The notes: generated by a model not told the origin, from the letters alone. 64,000 bases of DNA from Tamlana flava (GCF_041287255.1 NZ_JBGGTX010000006.1:1-64000), one strand, 5' to 3'; numbered from the stretch's first letter, positions 35,381 through 44,323 are shown. Numbers and translations are program-made.

Positions 35381-36606
35381 TTGTCAAAACGGTAATACCC
35401 ACATTTTAAATAGGCCCCTTCAAGAAAACCGATGGGGTGGTCAATATCATGAAAGGTTTGCAGAATAAGGTCAAATCTCCTGTTCGTGCTATTTAAAACT
35501 TGATGATTAATATCAAAAAATTCTTGTGAAACCACACGGGATGAACAAGACGCCAAAACCAATAAACCATCTCTTGCCGTCAGTTTTTCACCCAATTCAG
35601 CCAATTGAGCGTACTTTTTTTTTGCCAATTCTATTTCCGAAGCTTGTTTGGCAAAACTAGGCGGATCAATCACAACCACGTCAAAAGTAGTTTTCGTTTC
35701 AATAAGCTTATTGAGTTCCTCAAAAGCGTCGCCAGCAATGGTTCTATGGATTCCTGAATAATCATTTAATTTTCCATTTTCAATGGCAATTTCCAAAGCT
35801 TGTTTGCTGACGTCTAAACTGGTCACTTCCTTTGCCCCGTTTGCCAATGCATGCACCGAAAAACCGCCTGCATAGCTAAATACATCCAAAACTGTTTTGT
35901 TTTTGCTCCACTCACCCACTTGCCTTCTGTTGGCCCGATGATCTAAAAAGTAACCTGTCTTATGGCCCTTAATTACATTGGCTGAAAAGTTTATGCCGTG
36001 TTCCACAAACTCCACAACCTCATTTTCAAGTATTCCGTAAACAACCTCCCCGTCTTTTAATTGATTTGATTTCGAGTTTTCTAAACTTCGACTTAACCGA
36101 ATAACTACCGTTTGGGCTCTGGATGTTTCTTGTAAACTAGGAAGAACAGTTTCTAAATAAGGTAACCAAATTTCAGAATATAGTTTTACCACCAAAACAG
36201 AGGCATAGACATCGGCTATTAATCCAGGAAAGCCATCGTTTTCACCAAATATTAAGCGATAACTATTGGTGTCTGTTTTTAATAAAGGTGCCCTTTTATT
36301 GAAGGCTTCCTTAATTTTCCTTTGAAAAAACGTGGCGTTGATTTCAACTTTTTCAGCTCCACTATGAAGCATTTTTATTTGGATTGGCGAATCAGCATCA
36401 TAAAAACCCAAACCAATTACCCGATTTTTGCTTTTACTAAATATAATGGCTAAATCGCCAGTTTTGGCATCTTCATTTATTTTGGTAATGCTATTTGAAA
36501 ACACCCATGGATGACCTTTTAACACAAATTGTTCGCCCTTGGCATTAAGCTTAATAGCCAGTCGCTTTGGGATGTATTGAGATTTAATCTTATCTGAAAA
36601 AAGCAT
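35377..36606 (-). CDS. Class I rRNA (cytosine-C5) methyltransferase, RlmI/YwbD-like
   Basis: This 409-residue protein has an N-terminal PUA domain (KGEQFVLKGHPWVFSNSITK, about 22-95), an EEHEE-like middle domain with RLIFGENDGFPGLIADVY, and a C-terminal Rossmann methyltransferase: VLDVFSYAGGFSVHAL near 240, DVVVIDPPSFAK near 312 and LVLASCSS near 355. This is the order of RlmI, which makes m5C1962 in 23S rRNA in E. coli. The DPPSFAK motif fits. The 3' end overlaps the stop of the PepSY-like gene by 4 bp. Confidence 0.9.
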   Translation of the reverse strand: MLFSDKIKSQYIPKRLAIKLNAKGEQFVLKGHPWVFSNSITKINEDAKTGDLAIIFSKSKNRVIGLGFYDADSPIQIKMLHSGAEKVEINATFFQRKIKEAFNKRAPLLKTDTNSYRLIFGENDGFPGLIADVYASVLVVKLYSEIWLPYLETVLPSLQETSRAQTVVIRLSRSLENSKSNQLKDGEVVYGILENEVVEFVEHGINFSANVIKGHKTGYFLDHRANRRQVGEWSKNKTVLDVFSYAGGFSVHALANGAKEVTSLDVSKQALEIAIENGKLNDYSGIHRTIAGDAFEELNKLIETKTTFDVVVIDPPSFAKQASEIELAKKKYAQLAELGEKLTARDGLLVLASCSSRVVSQEFFDINHQVLNSTNRRFDLILQTFHDIDHPIGFLEGAYLKCGYYRFDN

Positions 36607-36729
36607 TACAATATTTTGCTTGCAAAGAAACTAATTTATTTGCCATTTCTCCATCCCGCTGATATATATCATTGCGAGTGCCGTATTTAACAAATAAATT
36701 TAGACTATTAACCTTAAAATCTTTGTATC

Positions 36730-37227
36730 ATGAAAAAATTAATTTTTAGTCTGATTGGTTTTGGCCTTTCTCTAGGAATGTATGCACAAATACAATTACC
36801 TGAGGTAGAAATTACGGCCGTAAACTACAAATACCTGAACAGCGTTGATAGCGGAGACAATGATTTGTCGGTTCAGATGTTGGAAGAACAAGTAGCCATG
36901 TATGATTTGAAAAATTCTGATCTTTATAGTGATGAATATGATACTTATACGGTATCGTTCTATATTCCACAAGGAAAGATATTGGCTGCTTACGATAAAA
37001 ATGGAAAAGTAATACGCACCATTGAAAGATTTAAAAATATAAAACTTCCAAAAGATGTACGCAATGCACTTGCCACCCGATTCCCAAATTGGGATTTAGA
37101 CAAGGATGTATATTCAGTTACTTACCATACCGTAGGACCTAATGTAAAAAAACAATACAAGGTGAAACTTACCAACGGCGATGAAGTTGTTAGAGTAAAA
37201 ATAAATGAAGAAGGTGATTTTCTTTAA
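36730..37227 (+). CDS. Secreted PepSY-like protein, paralogue 2
   Basis: The 165-residue protein has a signal peptide (LIGFGLSLGMYAQ) and then LPEVEITAVNYKYLNSVD, LEEQVAMYDLKNSDLY, FYIPQGKILAAYDKNGKVIR, RNALATRFPNWDLDKDVYS and a final KINEEGDFL. The C-terminal half looks like a PepSY/BLIP-like domain. It is clearly the sister of the next gene, with close identity across the whole length and in the upstream DNA. Exported; role unknown, perhaps envelope peptidase inhibition by analogy. Confidence 0.78.
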   Translation: MKKLIFSLIGFGLSLGMYAQIQLPEVEITAVNYKYLNSVDSGDNDLSVQMLEEQVAMYDLKNSDLYSDEYDTYTVSFYIPQGKILAAYDKNGKVIRTIERFKNIKLPKDVRNALATRFPNWDLDKDVYSVTYHTVGPNVKKQYKVKLTNGDEVVRVKINEEGDFL

Positions 37228-37248
37228 TTAATTAACACCTTGAAAACA

Positions 37249-37279
37249 AAAAGCTCAACCATTTTGGTTGCGCTTTTAT
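37249..37279 (+). terminator. Terminator after paralogue 2
   Basis: AAAAGC-T-CAACC and GGTTG-C-GCTTTT pair around ATTTT with one mismatch. The perfect version of the same hairpin follows paralogue 3, so the terminator was duplicated with the gene. Confidence 0.7.
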
Positions 37280-37421
37280 TCACTTATCAAAACCTAGACA
37301 TACAAAAACCAATTTATTTCTCTGCTTATTGATTAAGTGAAGGTTTAATCATCCCTGATATATCATTGCTGGGGCTGTTTAAAAAAATAAATTTAAACTA
37401 TTAACCTAAAAATCTTAAATC

Positions 37422-37931
37422 ATGAAAAAATTAGTTCTAAGTCTGATTATTTTTAGCTTGACATTTGGGATGTATTCTCAAATAGAGCAACTATCTGAAG
37501 TGATTATTGCGCCATTAAACTACAGATACTTGAATGCTGTAAACACTGAAGACACAGATTCGGCTGTTAAGTTGTTAGAAGAAAAAGTAGCGATGTACGA
37601 TTTGAAAGGCTCTGAACTTTATGATGATGAGTATGAAACTTACACTGTATCTTTTTATATTCCTGAAGGAATAATTTTAGCAGCTTATGACAAAGATGGT
37701 AAGGTAATAAGAACTATTGAAAAATTTCAAAATGTAAAATTACCAATAGCCGTACAAAATTCTATTAATAGGAGATTTCCAAATTGGAAGTTAGAAAAGG
37801 ATATATACTTCGTTACTTATCATTTGGACAATGATGATGCCAGCAAGGTAAGAAAACAATATAAGATGACACTTAGAAATGATGATGAAGTTATTAGAAT
37901 AAAAGCAAATGAAGATGGTGATTTCCTTTAA
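37422..37931 (+). CDS. Secreted PepSY-like protein, paralogue 3
   Basis: The 169-residue sister of the gene at 36730 has a signal peptide (LIIFSLTFGMYSQ), LSEVIIAPLNYRYLNAVN, LEEKVAMYDLKGSELYDDEY, FYIPEGIILAAYDKDGKVIR, NSINRRFPNWKLEKDIYF and KANEDGDFL. Its upstream DNA repeats that of paralogue 2 (GATATATCATTGC, then ATAAATTTAAACTATTAACC), so promoter, gene and terminator were duplicated together. Function unknown. Confidence 0.78.
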   Translation: MKKLVLSLIIFSLTFGMYSQIEQLSEVIIAPLNYRYLNAVNTEDTDSAVKLLEEKVAMYDLKGSELYDDEYETYTVSFYIPEGIILAAYDKDGKVIRTIEKFQNVKLPIAVQNSINRRFPNWKLEKDIYFVTYHLDNDDASKVRKQYKMTLRNDDEVIRIKANEDGDFL

Positions 37932-37952
37932 TTAATTACCATCTTTAAAACA

Positions 37953-37984
37953 AAAAGCGCAACCAAAATGGTTGCGCTTTTTTC
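37953..37984. terminator. Terminator after paralogue 3
   Basis: AAAAGCGCAACCA and TGGTTGCGCTTTT form a perfect 13-bp stem with an AAA loop, followed by more T. It may also serve dnaK on the other strand. Confidence 0.85.
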
Positions 37985-38012
37985 TTTTATCATAAATCTT
38001 TAGATATTAAGC

Positions 38013-39923
38013 TTATTTTACTTCTTCGAAATCTACATCTTCTACATCACTGCTCTCTCCTTGACCATTTTGACTGGCATCAGGTCCTGGTTGAGCTTCG
38101 CCACCAGCTTGTTGTGCTTCCGCTTGTGCTTTGTACATTTCTTCTGAAGCTACTTTCCAAGCTTCGTTTATTTTATTTAAAGCAGGCTCTATAACTGCAA
38201 TATCTTTGCTTTCATAAGCTTTTTTCAATTCTTCCAGAGCATCCTCGATTGGTTTCTTTTTATCATCTGATAATTTATCGCCAAACTCTTCCAATTGCTT
38301 TTCCGTTTGGAAAATCATAGAATCTGCTTCATTCAATTTTTGAGCTTTTTCAGCTGCAGCTTTATCTGCTTCTGCATTAGCTTCAGCATCTGCTTTCATT
38401 TTTTGAATTTCTTCCTCAGTCAATCCAGAAGAAGCCTCAATTCTGATATCTTGTTTTTTACCAGTTGCTTTATCTTCGGCAGACACTTTGATGATACCAT
38501 TGGCATCAATATCAAAAGTTACTTCAATTTGAGGTGTACCACGTCTTGCTGGTGGAATACCATCTAAGTGGAAACGTCCAATAGTTTTGTTATCGGCTGC
38601 CATAGCTCTTTCACCTTGTAACACATGGATTTCTACAGAAGGCTGATTATCGGCCGCAGTTGAGAAAACTTGTGATTTTTTAGTTGGGATGGTTGTATTT
38701 GCCTCAATTAATTTGGTAAATACGTTACCCATAGTTTCAATACCAAGAGATAGTGGAGTGACGTCCAATAACAATACATCTTTTACATCTCCGGTTAATA
38801 CACCACCTTGGATACCAGCGCCTAAAGAAACAACTTCATCTGGGTTAACACCTTTGCTTGGTGCTTTTCCGAAGAATTTCTCAACCGCAGCTTGTACCGC
38901 AGGAATACGCGTAGAACCACCTACCAAGATGATTTCATCAATATCACTTTTGCTTAAACCAGCTGCTTTGAGTGCAGATTGGCAAGGCTCAATAGTACGT
39001 TTCACTAAATCGTCAATTAATTGTTCGAATTTAGAACGTGTTAGCGTACGTACCAAGTGTTTTGGTCCACTGGCTGTAGCCGTGATATATGGTAAGTTGA
39101 TTTCTGTTTGAGAAGAAGAAGATAATTCAATTTTGGCTTTTTCAGCAGCTTCTTTTAAACGTTGAAGAGACATTGGGTCTTTTCTTAAATCCATACCTTC
39201 TTCAGCGTTGAACTCATCTGCCAACCAGTTGATGATTTTTTCATCTACATCATCACCACCTAAGTGTGTATCACCATCGGTAGATAATACTTCAAAAACG
39301 CCATCACCTAATTCAAGGATAGAAACGTCGTGTGTACCACCACCAAAGTCGAATACCACTATTTTTTGGTCTTTTCCTTTTTTGTCCAATCCATAAGCCA
39401 ATGCAGCAGCAGTAGGCTCATTGATAATACGTTCTACTTTTAAACCAGCAATCTCACCAGCTTCCTTTGTAGCTTGACGTTGACTGTCGTTAAAATAAGC
39501 AGGCACAGTAATAACAGCTCTAGTTACATCTGTTCCTAAGTAATCCTCAGCCGTTTTCTTCATTTTTTGAAGAATCATAGCTGACAATTCTTGAGGCGTA
39601 TATAAACGTCCGTCTATATCCACACGAGGTGTGTCGTTGTCACCTTTTACTACTTTATAAGGAACACGTTCTGCCTCTTTTTTAGATTCAGAATATTTAT
39701 TACCCATAAAACGTTTAATAGAATAAACAGTTTTTAAAGGGTTGGTCACTGCTTGTCGTTTTGCTGGGTCACCAACTTTAATTTCGCCACCTTCCACGAA
39801 AGCGATTACAGATGGTGTTGTTCTTTTACCTTCAGCATTAGGAATAACTACAGGCTCGTTACCTTCCATTACCGAAACGCAAGAGTTGGTTGTTCCTAAA
39901 TCGATTCCAATAATTTTACTCAT
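38013..39923 (-). CDS. dnaK: Chaperone DnaK (Hsp70)
   Basis: From ATG 39923 (MSKIIGIDLGTTNSCVSVM) the protein has 636 residues; the frame extends 19 codons upstream without family similarity. The ATPase domain (about 1-385) shows IGIDLGTTNSCV, VFDFGGGTHDVSILELGD and ILVGGSTRIPAVQ. The substrate-binding domain follows, with LLDVTPLSLGIETMG and EIHVLQGERAMAADN. The lid ends in the acidic EDVDFEEVK tail. One unusual detail is GGGTHDVS, where many DnaK have GGGTFDVS. dnaJ and grpE are not adjacent. Confidence 0.97.
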   Translation of the reverse strand: MSKIIGIDLGTTNSCVSVMEGNEPVVIPNAEGKRTTPSVIAFVEGGEIKVGDPAKRQAVTNPLKTVYSIKRFMGNKYSESKKEAERVPYKVVKGDNDTPRVDIDGRLYTPQELSAMILQKMKKTAEDYLGTDVTRAVITVPAYFNDSQRQATKEAGEIAGLKVERIINEPTAAALAYGLDKKGKDQKIVVFDFGGGTHDVSILELGDGVFEVLSTDGDTHLGGDDVDEKIINWLADEFNAEEGMDLRKDPMSLQRLKEAAEKAKIELSSSSQTEINLPYITATASGPKHLVRTLTRSKFEQLIDDLVKRTIEPCQSALKAAGLSKSDIDEIILVGGSTRIPAVQAAVEKFFGKAPSKGVNPDEVVSLGAGIQGGVLTGDVKDVLLLDVTPLSLGIETMGNVFTKLIEANTTIPTKKSQVFSTAADNQPSVEIHVLQGERAMAADNKTIGRFHLDGIPPARRGTPQIEVTFDIDANGIIKVSAEDKATGKKQDIRIEASSGLTEEEIQKMKADAEANAEADKAAAEKAQKLNEADSMIFQTEKQLEEFGDKLSDDKKKPIEDALEELKKAYESKDIAVIEPALNKINEAWKVASEEMYKAQAEAQQAGGEAQPGPDASQNGQGESSDVEDVDFEEVK

Positions 39924-39996
39924 AATATTTTTATTAATTGTGTTGAATGTTCGTTTTAATTGTCGGTTTGTATAAGTCAATCATTATGCCAACAAA

Positions 39997-40023
39997 AAAA
40001 TGCTGACACAGTGTCAGCATTTT
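39997..40023 (-). terminator. Terminator after the NTF2-like gene
   Basis: TGCTGACA and TGTCAGCA flank CAG, extended by A/T pairs. On the minus strand it is followed by a run of seven T. It separates the gene at 40047 from dnaK. Confidence 0.85.
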
Positions 40024-40046
40024 GATATAAAATATATAATAGTTCT

Positions 40047-40505
40047 TTATTTTTCACAGGTTGAACGTCGCCGCGTGTCAATTAAATAAATGATTTTCCA
40101 TTGTTCACCATCTTTAAACAGTTGAAACGAATTTACCCCACAATGACTAAAAGTGTCATTAAACCAAAACTCATATGGTGTCCAAGCATTGGCCATATTA
40201 CCATCTACTTGAATGCTATAATCCAATAAACGTTCATCCCATTTTTGGTCATCTGGTCTATTAGCAATGGCATTAATGAGTTTTTCAGGTTCGTCCGTAA
40301 CTAAAATAGCTTTGCCTTCCTTGCTTTTATAGGCTGTTTGTAATAGAACTTTATCCATCATAACCGATTTCATTAACGTTGTATCGCCCTTATGAAAGCC
40401 TTCAAAAAAGGTATCTACTGCTGCTTTAACTTCAAATTCCTGACTGGTTTGACCAAAAATTGCTGAGGTGATTAATAGTGCCAAATAGAATATTGCTCTT
40501 GTCAT
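40047..40505 (-). CDS. Secreted NTF2/SnoaL-like protein
   Basis: This 152-residue protein has a signal peptide (IFYLALLITSAIFGQ) and an NTF2-like cone fold: EVKAAVDTFFEGFHKGDTTL, MKSVMMDKVLLQTAYKSKEG, NMANAWTPYEFWFNDTFSHC and GVNSFQLFKDGEQWKIIYL. This pattern is common in the DUF4440/SnoaL-like superfamily. It is periplasmic or secreted. No catalytic residues can be assigned. It is divergent from the GH28 gene. Confidence 0.8.
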   Translation of the reverse strand: MTRAIFYLALLITSAIFGQTSQEFEVKAAVDTFFEGFHKGDTTLMKSVMMDKVLLQTAYKSKEGKAILVTDEPEKLINAIANRPDDQKWDERLLDYSIQVDGNMANAWTPYEFWFNDTFSHCGVNSFQLFKDGEQWKIIYLIDTRRRSTCEK

Positions 40506-40632
40506 CTTATTTAACTTTTGGACTAAATTAATTGATGTACAACGATATAGAACCCTTTTAAAGAAAAGTTTAACAGTATCTTCTTATTTTAGTACTTTTA
40601 CGGTCAACCAAGAACTAAACATTTCCTGAAAA

Positions 40633-41973
40633 ATGAAGCATTTTTTCCTTTTACTTACTCTTGTCGTATTAACTTCTTGCCAGCAAACCACCAAACAAGA
40701 AACTAAAAACAGCAATACTGATTTATTTCCTGATGGCACCGAAATCCCAGAATGGTTTAAGGATGATTCAAAAATAGACCCAACTTCTCTCGGAAAACAA
40801 TATATCATTACGGACTATGAAGTAAGTACCGATAGCACTGTGGTTCAAACAAAAGCCATACAAAATGTCATTGATGAAGCGTATAGAAATGGCGGAGGCG
40901 TTGTGGTTATTCCAAAGGGCACTTTTTTAAGCGGTGCGTTGTTTTTCAAGCCCAACACACATTTACACGTGGTAAAAGGCGGAACTTTAAAAGGCTCGGA
41001 CAATATTGAAGATTATCCTTTTTTGCCATCAAGGATTGAAGGTCAAAGTATCGAATATTTTTCTGCATTGGTTAATGTCAAAGCCGTTGATGGTTTTACT
41101 ATTACTGGTGATGGTATTATTGACGGTAATGGTTTAAATTATTGGAAAGCCTTTTGGCAAAGACGTAAAGAAAACCCAAAATGCACCAATCTTGAAGTGT
41201 CACGCCCACGTTTGGTGTTCATTTGGAAATGTAATAATGTACAAGTGCAGGATGTGCATCTTCGCAATTCCGGGTTTTGGTCCAGTCACTACTACCAATG
41301 CAATAATGTAAAAGTGCTTGATTTACGCATTACATCACCACATGAGCCCATAAAAGCGCCAAGCACCGATGCTATTGATATTGATGTGTGCTCTAATTTT
41401 TTAGTTAAAGGTTGTTATATGGCTGTTAATGATGATGCCATTGCACTTAAAGGCGGTAAAGGCCCTTGGTCTGACAAAAATGCCAGCAATGGAGAAAATA
41501 CAAATATCATCATTGAGGATTGCGAGTTTGGTTTCTGCCATTCTGCCCTAACCAACGGTAGTGAATCTTTGCACAATAAAAATATTGTTATGCGCAATTG
41601 CAAGGTTAGTGAAGCAAAACGATTATTGTGGCTTAAAATGAGGCCGGATACACCCCAACATTACGAATATATTACTGTTGAAAACATTACCGGGCAAGCC
41701 CACAGCTTCATTTATATTAAACCATGGACACAGTTTTTCGACTTGAAAGGCCGTGAAGATGTGCCACTATCCTATTCCGATCATATTACCATGAGAAATA
41801 TTGATTTAAAATGTGATATTTTCTACGATATGAAAATCACGGAATACGACAAACTTTCCGATTTCACATTTGAAAATATAAACGTTGAAGCCGAGGATGG
41901 CACCTATGATAAAAGTATTATTGATGGCCTAACCTTTAATAATGTTAAGGTAAATGGAAAGCTTATTGAATAA
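40633..41973 (+). CDS. Glycoside hydrolase family 28 lipoprotein (polygalacturonase-like)
   Basis: The 446-residue protein has a lipoprotein signal (LLLTLVVLTSC, Cys near 16). A right-handed beta-helix follows, starting TKAIQNVIDEAYRNGGGVVV and GTFLSGALFFKPNTHLHV. GH28 acid residues are seen as APSTDAIDID (D246) and NDDAIALKGG (D267, D268). The usual GHG motif reads CHSAL, and the RIK region is WLKMRPD. It probably cleaves uronic-acid or rhamnose-containing chains at the cell surface. It has no SusCD or other polysaccharide-utilisation genes next to it. Confidence 0.88.
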   Translation: MKHFFLLLTLVVLTSCQQTTKQETKNSNTDLFPDGTEIPEWFKDDSKIDPTSLGKQYIITDYEVSTDSTVVQTKAIQNVIDEAYRNGGGVVVIPKGTFLSGALFFKPNTHLHVVKGGTLKGSDNIEDYPFLPSRIEGQSIEYFSALVNVKAVDGFTITGDGIIDGNGLNYWKAFWQRRKENPKCTNLEVSRPRLVFIWKCNNVQVQDVHLRNSGFWSSHYYQCNNVKVLDLRITSPHEPIKAPSTDAIDIDVCSNFLVKGCYMAVNDDAIALKGGKGPWSDKNASNGENTNIIIEDCEFGFCHSALTNGSESLHNKNIVMRNCKVSEAKRLLWLKMRPDTPQHYEYITVENITGQAHSFIYIKPWTQFFDLKGREDVPLSYSDHITMRNIDLKCDIFYDMKITEYDKLSDFTFENINVEAEDGTYDKSIIDGLTFNNVKVNGKLIE

Positions 41974-42009
41974 AATTGCATTCAATCATAATCACAAAAA
42001 TCAAGACAT

Positions 42010-42828
42010 ATGTCAGTAGCAAATAAAGAGTACAAGCGCATCACCGTAAAAACATTGGTTGACATGAAAGCCAATGGCGAAAAGATTTCTATGCTAACGG
42101 CATACGACTATAGCATGGCCAAAATTGTTGATGGAGCAGGCATTGATGTGATTTTAGTTGGTGACTCGGCCAGTAATGTTATGGCGGGGCACGAAACCAC
42201 ATTGCCCATTACGTTAGACCAAATGATTTACCATGCTTCCTCGGTCATTAGAGGCATTGAAAGATGCTTGGTAGTAGTCGATTTACCCTTTGGAAGCTAT
42301 CAAAGTGACCCTAAGGAAGCGCTTCGTTCGGCCATTAGAATTATGAAAGAAAGCGGTGCGCATTCGGTAAAAATGGAAGGAGGTAAAGAAGTTAAGGACT
42401 CTATAAAACGTATTTTGAATGCAGGTATTCCTGTTATGGGGCATTTGGGTTTAACACCACAATCCATTTATAAATTTGGCACATATTCCGTTCGTGCCAA
42501 AGAAGAAGAAGAAGCTGAACGTTTATTGGAAGACGCCAAAATGCTTGAAAAAATTGGCTGTTTTGCCATTGTTCTTGAAAAAATTCCAGCGGCTCTTGCT
42601 GAACAGGTTGCCGATAGCGTTAGTATCCCAATCATTGGTATTGGTGCAGGCCCTGATGTGGATGGCCAGGTTTTAGTGCTTCACGATATGCTTGGGATGA
42701 CCCACGAATTCAATCCAAGGTTTTTAAGAAGATATTTGCACTTATATGAAGATATGACTAAAGCTATATCTCAATATGTTGATGATGTAAAATCTAGGGA
42801 TTTTCCCAATGAAAGTGAGCAATATTAA
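42010..42828 (+). CDS. panB: 3-methyl-2-oxobutanoate hydroxymethyltransferase
   Basis: The 272-residue enzyme makes ketopantoate for coenzyme A synthesis from 2-oxoisovalerate and methylene-tetrahydrofolate. Motifs are MLTAYDYSMAKIVDGAGIDV, LVGDSASNVMAGHETTLPI (Mg-binding Asp), LPFGSYQSDPKEAL, VKMEGGKE, GHLGLTPQSIYKFGTYSVR and IGIGAGPDVDGQVLVLHDML. The length is normal. It starts 36 bp after the GH28 gene on the same strand, with no terminator between, and is followed by a very long hairpin. Confidence 0.96.
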   Translation: MSVANKEYKRITVKTLVDMKANGEKISMLTAYDYSMAKIVDGAGIDVILVGDSASNVMAGHETTLPITLDQMIYHASSVIRGIERCLVVVDLPFGSYQSDPKEALRSAIRIMKESGAHSVKMEGGKEVKDSIKRILNAGIPVMGHLGLTPQSIYKFGTYSVRAKEEEEAERLLEDAKMLEKIGCFAIVLEKIPAALAEQVADSVSIPIIGIGAGPDVDGQVLVLHDMLGMTHEFNPRFLRRYLHLYEDMTKAISQYVDDVKSRDFPNESEQY

Positions 42829-42880
42829 CTTTAACAGATTTGACTATAAAAAGGAGGTGTGAAAAATTAAAATTAGTAAA

Positions 42881-42928
42881 AAAACATATATTTAAATGTT
42901 AGCTATCTAACATTTAAATATATGTTTT
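42881..42928. terminator. Long perfect inverted repeat after panB
   Basis: A 22-bp arm (42881-42902) is exactly repeated in inverse (42907-42928) around the loop CTAT. The stem is AT-rich and ends in a T run, so it can act as the panB terminator, but it is twice as long as usual stems here. It lies 39 bp before the next gene. Confidence 0.7.
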
Positions 42929-42967
42929 TAAGATAGTTTTGATGTCATTAATCATAAACTATGTATC

Positions 42968-43474
42968 ATGAAATCAACAATCTCATTCTTTTTATTAATA
43001 GGATTATTAATGACCAGTATTGGCTGTTCAAGCGAGTTAGAAACTACTACCCCTACTGCCAAAATCAGCAATCAAGAACTTATTCAATATTTAACAAAAG
43101 TTTCTTCAAGCAATGGCTTAGCCAGTAAATCAAATAATGCCGAAAATTCAAAACTTGATGAACCTCCAATTTGGGGCGATTGCATTTTGTATTCAGGACT
43201 TGTTGTTCCTGCCACATTTAAACCAACAAGTGGAAATTTTGATGAATTATATGTCATGCCAGAAGCAATGTTTTATGGAGGCATCCCATTAATTTCTGAT
43301 TCCAAACCTGGCGATAAGGACTATAATGGAGGCCGTTGGCATTTAAATGTTTTAAAAGCAGGAGTTGACCCAACAAAATATTCCGAGGCGTGTTCTGTTG
43401 AATCTTTAAATGTTACAGATTTTCATTCAACCGACATGTATTTTGAATGCCCTATGCGGCCAAGAAAAAATTAA
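42968..43474 (+). CDS. Uncharacterised lipoprotein
   Basis: This 168-residue protein has a lipoprotein signal (LLMTSIGC, Cys near 20) and then a low-complexity linker rich in Ser, Thr and Asn. The mature part includes PPIWGDCILYSGLVVPATFK, YVMPEAMFYGGIPLISDSKP, NGGRWHLNVLKAGVDPTKYS and ends CPMRPRKN. I do not recognise a family. The Trp/Gly-rich pattern suggests a compact extracytoplasmic domain. It is a single gene with its own terminator. Confidence 0.65.
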   Translation: MKSTISFFLLIGLLMTSIGCSSELETTTPTAKISNQELIQYLTKVSSSNGLASKSNNAENSKLDEPPIWGDCILYSGLVVPATFKPTSGNFDELYVMPEAMFYGGIPLISDSKPGDKDYNGGRWHLNVLKAGVDPTKYSEACSVESLNVTDFHSTDMYFECPMRPRKN

Positions 43475-43496
43475 ATATAACATTACGTTTTCATTG

Positions 43497-43529
43497 AAAC
43501 GAGAATGCCTTAGGTATTCTCGTTTTAAT
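43497..43529 (+). terminator. Terminator after the lipoprotein gene
   Basis: AAACGAGAAT pairs with ATTCTCGTTT, with CC/GG continuing inside, followed by T residues. Confidence 0.8.
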
Positions 43530-43600
43530 TTAGAATAATAACCCTTTAAATTATTAAATGATTATTTTTACGCGCCAACAAAACCAGAATATTTCAAAAT

Positions 43601-44296
43601 ATGAAAGTGGTCTCCAATAGTTTCAACCTGCAAGTGCTATATGAAGACAACCATATCATCATTGTAAACAAACGGGCAGGCGATATTGTGCAAGGTGACA
43701 AAACAGGTGACAAACCCTTAAATGATGTGGTTAAAGGCTATATAAAAAACAAATACAATAAACCCGGAAATGTTTATCTGGGCACTGTACACCGCTTGGA
43801 CAGACCAACTACAGGCCTGGTTATTTTTGCCAAAACAAGTAAAGTCCTACCGCGATTAAACAAACTATTTTTATCAAAAGACATAAAAAAGACCTACTGG
43901 GCGATTGTAAAAAATGCGCCACCAAAAAATGAAGATACCCTGATTAATTGGCTAAAAAAGAATCCAAAAAACAACAAATCTTATGCACATCCAAAAGAAG
44001 TTGAAGGCAGCAAAAAAGCCATTCTGCATTACAAACTATTGAAAAAGTTAGATAATTATTTTTTGCTTGAAATTAACTTGGAAACAGGTAGACACCATCA
44101 AATTCGATCTCAACTTTCCCAAATTGGATGCCCAATTAAGGGTGATTTAAAATATGGTTTTGACCGGAGTAACAAAGATGCCAGCATCCATTTGCACGCC
44201 AGACATATTGAATTTATTCATCCTGTAAAAAATGAACCCTTGACAGTTACGGCACCGTTACCAGACGACGCAATTTGGAATGCTTGTTTGGTTTAA
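43601..44296 (+). CDS. RluA-family pseudouridine synthase
   Basis: This 231-residue protein is a compact RluA-type enzyme that isomerises uridine in rRNA or tRNA. Motifs are VLYEDNHIIIVNKRAGDIVQ, the catalytic GTVHRLDRPTTGLVIFAK (Asp near 68), KTYWAIVKNAPP and ETGRHHQIRSQLSQIGCPI. It lacks an N-terminal S4 domain, like the short members of the family. The exact RNA target cannot be stated. The aldehyde dehydrogenase follows 27 bp downstream. Confidence 0.92.
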   Translation: MKVVSNSFNLQVLYEDNHIIIVNKRAGDIVQGDKTGDKPLNDVVKGYIKNKYNKPGNVYLGTVHRLDRPTTGLVIFAKTSKVLPRLNKLFLSKDIKKTYWAIVKNAPPKNEDTLINWLKKNPKNNKSYAHPKEVEGSKKAILHYKLLKKLDNYFLLEINLETGRHHQIRSQLSQIGCPIKGDLKYGFDRSNKDASIHLHARHIEFIHPVKNEPLTVTAPLPDDAIWNACLV

Positions 44297-44323
44297 ATCC
44301 TTATATTTATAAAAAACTCTCCT

